From an uncultured Chlorobiaceae bacterium (GTDB lineage Bacteria; Bacteroidota; Chlorobiia; Chlorobiales; Chlorobiaceae): a DNA stretch of 8,577 nucleotides. The notes beneath the pieces are model-generated. The model saw only the letters and a program-made list of their open reading frames with translations. It was not told where the DNA came from and made no database searches. This document shows positions 6,303 through 8,577 of this stretch, one piece after another. The stretch's first letter is position 1. Each line of letters begins with the position of its first letter. The stretch lies in the NCBI GenBank assembly GCA_903874585.1, contig CAIQSY010000273.1, positions 1 through 8,577 on the forward strand, read 5' to 3'. A program made the translations under genes and the position numbers.

Positions 6303-7180
6303 TGCTTCATCCCCGCTCGTCTCAAACTCTCCATCATTGCTTTCGGGTTGTGAGAAAAATCATCAGGCGGCCTGCCAACACCACGCGGAAGCGCGGCTTC
6401 GTCGAGATCAACGGAAAAACCGTCGCCCGAGCCTGCGCTATCATCTTCATCAGACGATGTCATGGAGCGTCGGATGTAGTCGTCAAAGCTCTCCTGGTCG
6501 AGCGAGTGATTCTCTAATAAGGATGATGATGCTTTGCCTGCACCTTCAGATGGTGGGCATGAACAATCGTCTGCCTCGATCATCAGCGTAATTTTTACGA
6601 TAATCTCTTCGCGGGAGAGTTGCTCACAACCGACTTTTTTGAGAAGTTGCCTGAAAGCTTTTTCGTCAATCTTTTCCATCATCTTCAGTAATTGCTGAAG
6701 CCCGCCATACATTGACGCATGTGCTGTTATTGCCTCTTCAAGCGTGATGCTCGATGACGATGACGATGATGACGCTCGTGCTGGTGTTTGACGAGGAGCT
6801 GGTGATTCGGTGAACCTCTCCCCGCCAAGAAACTCCTCATCGACACTGTAGGCGCTAAGCCGATCGCGCATAACATCGGATCGCTTTGCTTTCGCACGGC
6901 GCGACGAAACAGAATCGATCTCCGCCCGCGGTTGCGAAAAAAGCCGCACAACCACAAGCATGCCCGTCAAGGCAACCGCAATAACAAAACAGAAAACAAG
7001 AAGCTCAAGCCTGAAGCTAAACAGCGTAGCAACAAGCAGCTCCGCAGCAAGGAGCGCTGAAAAAAGAGTGAAGAGAAGTTTTAGAAACAAACGTTCGTTC
7101 ATCGGAAAAGGCGTGGTTGTAGAGCGTTGAAAAGCTGTTCCTGCCAAACAAACCTCCGCCTTTCGACAAAATGACGCCAT
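6299..7180 (-). CDS. Unrecognised two-helix inner-membrane protein with Ser run and acidic tail
   Basis: I do not recognise this 293-residue protein. Two hydrophobic helices lie at about 31-52 and 58-80, followed by basic RRAKAKR (94-100), which places the long C-terminal part in the cytosol. A run of eight serines (137-144) leads into a predicted helical domain (145-203: ITLEEAITAHASMYGGLQQLLKMMEKIDEK and KKVGCEQLSREEIIVKITLMIEADD) with a CSC at 206-208. The tail (218-293) is low-complexity and acidic (TSSDEDDSAGSGDG), ending FSHNPKAMMESLRRAGMKQ. The start is uncertain: ATG at 7180 has GGAG 8 bases upstream, whereas ATG at 7102 would begin MNERLFLKLLF directly before the first helix, without a ribosome site. 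The stop overlaps the methyltransferase start (ATGA), so the two are probably co-translated. Function unknown; a membrane-anchored adaptor is one possibility. Confidence 0.75.
   Translation of the reverse strand: MASFCRKAEVCLAGTAFQRSTTTPFPMNERLFLKLLFTLFSALLAAELLVATLFSFRLELLVFCFVIAVALTGMLVVVRLFSQPRAEIDSVSSRRAKAKRSDVMRDRLSAYSVDEEFLGGERFTESPAPRQTPARASSSSSSSSITLEEAITAHASMYGGLQQLLKMMEKIDEKAFRQLLKKVGCEQLSREEIIVKITLMIEADDCSCPPSEGAGKASSSLLENHSLDQESFDDYIRRSMTSSDEDDSAGSGDGFSVDLDEAALPRGVGRPPDDFSHNPKAMMESLRRAGMKQ
6310..6314 (-). promoter_or_regulatory. Shine-Dalgarno site of the methyltransferase, inside the upstream gene
   Basis: GGGGA on the minus strand, 7 bases from the ATG at 6302, within the last codons of the membrane-protein gene. 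Together with the ATGA overlap it points to translational coupling. Confidence 0.6.
6749..6772 (-). repeat. Trinucleotide (TCA/TCG) tract coding for eight serines
   Basis: On the minus strand the codons are TCA, TCA, TCG, TCA, TCG, TCA, TCG and AGC. It is a short imperfect triplet repeat coding for residues 137-144 of the unknown membrane protein. Length change by three bases would keep the frame. Confidence 0.8.
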
Positions 7181-7207
7181 TACACCAACTCCACAAAATC
7201 ATTACAA

Positions 7208-7287
7208 GCGGTTCGATTGCACGGCGAAGAGTATGAGAGAAATCACCACTCCCCGCTCAACAGATGCTATCGAACCGCACAACAGAT
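7208..7287. repeat. Inverted repeat plus tandem direct repeat in a 121-bp gap
   Basis: GCGGTTCGAT (7208-7217) and ATCGAACCGC (7269-7278) are perfect 10-bp reverse complements, 51 bases apart; pairing continues with GC/GC after one mismatch. Within the same gap, CCGCTCAACAGAT (7253-7265) and CCGCACAACAGAT (7275-7287) are direct repeats (12 of 13), 22 bp apart. The cluster lies between the NifX-type stop and the start of the unknown membrane gene. It may be a regulator site for the latter: a TGTAAT -10-like hexamer (minus strand, 7201-7206) sits right beside the left arm. Confidence 0.55.
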
Positions 7288-7301
7288 TCTCAGAGCTACC
7301 C

Positions 7302-7670
7302 TTAATGGCACCCATGTCCCTGACAGGCTTGTTCAGCAGTAACTTTTGCCAAAGTTCCCTGGCTGAAACGCATTAAAGCCGTTTCAAGATTCGGAGCCAT
7401 TGCCGCCATGTAAACCTCAATACCCATCATGTGCAGTTTATTGGCCGCCCTCGCCCCGATTCCATTGCAAAGCAACGCATTAATCCCCAATTCTGCAAAA
7501 AAATCAGCAGGCGTACACTGCCCGTGATCGTTATGCATCGAGGTGTTCGGGATAATTTCAAAGGTGGCCATCTCGGTATTCGCAACCGCATAAAAGGGCG
7601 CACTGCCAAAATGCTCACTCATTCTTGAGTGCTGACCTGCCTGCTCATCCAACGGTACAATAACTTTCAT
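7302..7670 (-). CDS. NifX/MTH1175-type Fe-Mo cluster-binding family protein
   Basis: A 122-residue protein of the 'dinitrogenase iron-molybdenum cofactor' fold family (NifX, NafY core, the C-terminal part of NifB, MTH1175). Marks are the opening MKVIVPLDEQ, SEHFGSAPFYAV (18-29), LCNGIGARAANKLHMMGIEVY (67-87) and ALMRFSQGTL near the end. Nif members hold FeMo-cofactor or its precursors; many small stand-alone members in anaerobes have unknown duties. Here ligand-type residues cluster at H46, H49 and C52 and in a C-terminal C-x-x-H-x-C-H motif (116-122), which suggests metal or cluster binding. ATG at 7670 has GGAG (7678-7681) with a 7-base spacer. The zinc-ribbon gene ends 39 bases upstream on the same strand, so the two form an operon. 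No other nif genes are in view, so a direct nitrogen-fixation role is only a possibility. Confidence 0.88.
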   Translation of the reverse strand: MKVIVPLDEQAGQHSRMSEHFGSAPFYAVANTEMATFEIIPNTSMHNDHGQCTPADFFAELGINALLCNGIGARAANKLHMMGIEVYMAAMAPNLETALMRFSQGTLAKVTAEQACQGHGCH

Positions 7671-7709
7671 GCGTTTTCTCCGTTACACGTTGTTGAAAAA
7701 TTCTGATTC

Positions 7710-7988
7710 TCATTGGCGATCATGACCCTCCATAGGACGAGCACAATTCCCCGTTCCCTGGCCTTGATGCTGCCTTGACTCCGGATGCTGACGATGTAAT
7801 CCGGTGCGCAGCCCGCGGCACTGACCAGCTCCACCACGGCCTCCGCCAAATCCACCGGTCTCCGCTTTGCGATGAATATTGCGGCTCTGGCATGACGGAC
7901 AAACTTCCGGCCTGGCGATTCCATATGCAACACTCCACTCATGGCCGCAGGCACATCCAAATACTCTCATCTGTGCTGTTTTCATCAT
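7710..7988 (-). CDS. Small zinc-ribbon protein with Gly/Gln-rich tail, partner of the NifX-type gene
   Basis: A 92-residue protein. The N-terminal half has a compact C-x-C-G-H-E-W ... C-P-x-C motif (C12, C14, C30, C33; RVFGCACGHEW then RPEVCPSCQSRNIHR), which looks like a zinc ribbon or small metal-binding knuckle. The second half is a glycine-rich segment (GGFGGGRGGAGQCRG), then a polar tail rich in Gln, His and Arg with two more cysteines. Similar small Cys- and Gly-rich proteins sit next to MTH1175-type genes in anaerobes (general knowledge). The frame is well supported at the front: AAAGGAG (7994-8000) lies 5 bases from ATG 7988 and 8 from the in-frame ATG 7985, so either could be used. 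The tail is low-complexity, so its frame cannot be confirmed by eye. Probable role: metal or redox sensing, or cluster handling with its neighbour (inference). Confidence 0.75.
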   Translation of the reverse strand: MMKTAQMRVFGCACGHEWSVAYGIARPEVCPSCQSRNIHRKAETGGFGGGRGGAGQCRGLRTGLHRQHPESRQHQGQGTGNCARPMEGHDRQ

Positions 7989-8000
7989 CTTTTCTCCTTT

Positions 8001-8050
8001 AATTATTGAGCGTTATACTTGAAAGCATATAATGCTTTCCGCTCCTAATT
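8001..8050 (-). promoter_or_regulatory. Large dyad and promoter candidate of the zinc-ribbon/NifX-type operon
   Basis: The core is a perfect palindrome, GAAAGCAT-ATA-ATGCTTTC (8021-8039). Outer arms continue it: GAGCG (8008-8012) with CGCTC (8040-8044), and AATTA (8001-8005) with TAATT (8046-8050), with unpaired bases on the left side. On the minus strand TATAAC (8012-8017; 5 of 6 to the -10 consensus) follows the core directly, some 24 bases before ATG 7988, and no convincing -35 is present. A regulator bound to the core would cover the -35 region (inference). Confidence 0.55.
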
Positions 8051-8073
8051 ATTAGCATATGACAATAATGTAG

Positions 8074-8107
8074 TGAAAAAAAATGCAGTGCAACAACATT
8101 TTTTTCA
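8074..8107. repeat. A8/T7 inverted repeat (possible bidirectional terminator)
   Basis: TGAAAAAAAATG (8074-8085) faces CATTTTTTTCA (8097-8107), complementary apart from one extra A, with an 11-base centre. On either strand the arm ends in an A/T run, which could act as a weak terminator for the TonB-type gene. A bent-DNA element upstream of the operon at 7988 is the alternative. Confidence 0.35.
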
Positions 8108-8121
8108 TGAAGCAAAATGAC

Positions 8122-8153
8122 CTGTGATGGCCATTAAATAATACAGATCACAG
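8122..8153. repeat. 7-bp inverted repeat with 18-bp spacer (CTGTGAT / ATCACAG)
   Basis: CTGTGAT (8122-8128) and ATCACAG (8147-8153) are exact reverse complements. The half-sites resemble CRP-type TGTGA/TCACA, but the centre is 18 bases rather than 6, so it is not a standard CRP/FNR box. The rest of the gap from 7989 to 8274 holds, besides this and the two dyads above, only a 7-bp stem with a 22-base loop (8231-8237 with 8260-8266) after the TonB-type stop. Confidence 0.35.
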
Positions 8154-8274
8154 AATTGCAAAAACAGTTCAGTGCAAATCTTTGTCCAATGAAATAATCG
8201 AATCTCGCTCATAAATCTTTAAGCGGCACACCATACTCCATCTTTTTGAAAACAGCAGAAGTATGGTTATTTCG

Positions 8275-8577
8275 CTACATCAGCTTGAAGCTAATCGGGA
8301 TGACACACCACACTTTAACCGGCCTGCCATTCTGCGTTGCCGGATAGTAGGTTGATTCGAGCACTGATTTCATGGCAACGCCATCAAACGCTGTACACGC
8401 TTCGGGTAAACGTTTCAGCACCATTGCCTTGAGCGGACGCCCATCTTCGCCGATCAAAACCTTGACAAAGAGCTTGCCGGTTATGCCCGCACATCTTGCG
8501 GCCTCAGGGTAGGTGGGTTTTTTCTGCTCACGAAATGAGGGCATGATATCGCACACACCAAATATTGCGCCATCGCC
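8275..8577 (-). CDS. TonB-family energy transducer, C-terminal domain (cut by right edge)
   Basis: The frame stays open to base 8577, so these 100 residues are the C-terminal end of a longer protein; the GTG at 8556 is probably not a start. The visible part matches the TonB C-terminal domain: P-x-Y-P-E-A-A-R (21-28), GITGKLFVKVLIGEDGRPLKAMVLK (31-55) in place of the usual G-x-V-x-V-x-F-x-I-x-x-D-G, then FDGVAMKSVLESTYYPATQNGRPVKVW (64-90) and a final strand IPISFKL. In known systems this domain lies in the periplasm and passes energy from ExbB-ExbD to outer-membrane receptors by pairing with their TonB box; others of the family work in different envelope roles. Four cysteines (C9, C29, C61, C91 of the visible part) are unusual for it. 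ExbB/ExbD genes and the membrane anchor, if present, lie to the right. Confidence 0.87.
   Translation of the reverse strand, partial: GDGAIFGVCDIMPSFREQKKPTYPEAARCAGITGKLFVKVLIGEDGRPLKAMVLKRLPEACTAFDGVAMKSVLESTYYPATQNGRPVKVWCVIPISFKLM

Noticed and set aside
6749..6772. Phase-variable simple repeat
   Set aside because: Triplet units are mixed (TCA/TCG), and a change by three bases would not shift the frame, so on/off switching is unlikely.
7302..7670. Nitrogenase (nif) cluster
   Set aside because: Only one small family member is present and no nifHDK, nifE/N or full-length nifB lies in the window.
7989..8274. CRISPR array or small RNA gene in the A/T-rich gap
   Set aside because: The repeats are single inverted pairs with no regular repeat-spacer pattern; no RNA family is recognisable.
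8556..8556. GTG start for the TonB-type protein
   Set aside because: The frame stays open to the window edge and the domain needs an N-terminal anchor, so this is an internal codon.

Overview
The window (8,577 bp, roughly half G+C) is an ordinary, densely coded bacterial chromosome segment. It holds nine complete genes and two that run off the edges. The signal-peptide beta-barrel protein and the TonB C-terminal domain show a Gram-negative cell. The NifX-type metallocluster protein with a zinc-ribbon partner, and several A/T-rich translation starts without a Shine-Dalgarno, fit an anaerobe of the Chlorobi/Bacteroidetes group. My best guess is a green sulfur bacterium (Chlorobium/Pelodictyon type). 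This rests on general protein resemblance, not on a marker gene. I see no tRNA, rRNA, insertion sequence, CRISPR array or prophage gene.

Layout, left to right. Bases 1-2957 read leftwards: the start of a GT4-type glycosyltransferase cut by the left edge, a YbaK-type aminoacyl-tRNA deacylase, a small exported beta-barrel protein, and a class 3 (fatty-aldehyde type) aldehyde dehydrogenase. A 176-bp divergent gap separates these from two rightward genes (3134-5563): a TerC/YgdQ-type membrane protein and a 531-residue Fic protein with an intact catalytic loop and a built-in inhibitory motif. The Fic gene runs tail-to-tail into a leftward gene for a SPOUT-type RNA 2'-O-methyltransferase, overlapping it by 53 bp.

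The remaining genes (6299-8577) all read leftwards. An unrecognised two-helix membrane protein with a serine run and an acidic tail overlaps the methyltransferase start by ATGA, so the two are probably translated as a coupled pair. Upstream lies a short operon of a CxC/CxxC zinc-ribbon protein followed by a NifX/MTH1175-type protein. Its promoter region carries a striking palindrome. At the right edge is the C-terminal half of a TonB-like energy transducer.

The genes do not form one pathway; most are housekeeping or stress genes. The parts most worth a second look are the zinc-ribbon/NifX-type operon with its dyad, the unknown membrane protein coupled to the rRNA/tRNA methyltransferase with an inverted-plus-direct-repeat cluster upstream, and the self-inhibited Fic enzyme with an unclassified N-terminal region. 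I found no convincing evidence of a wholly new multi-gene system.
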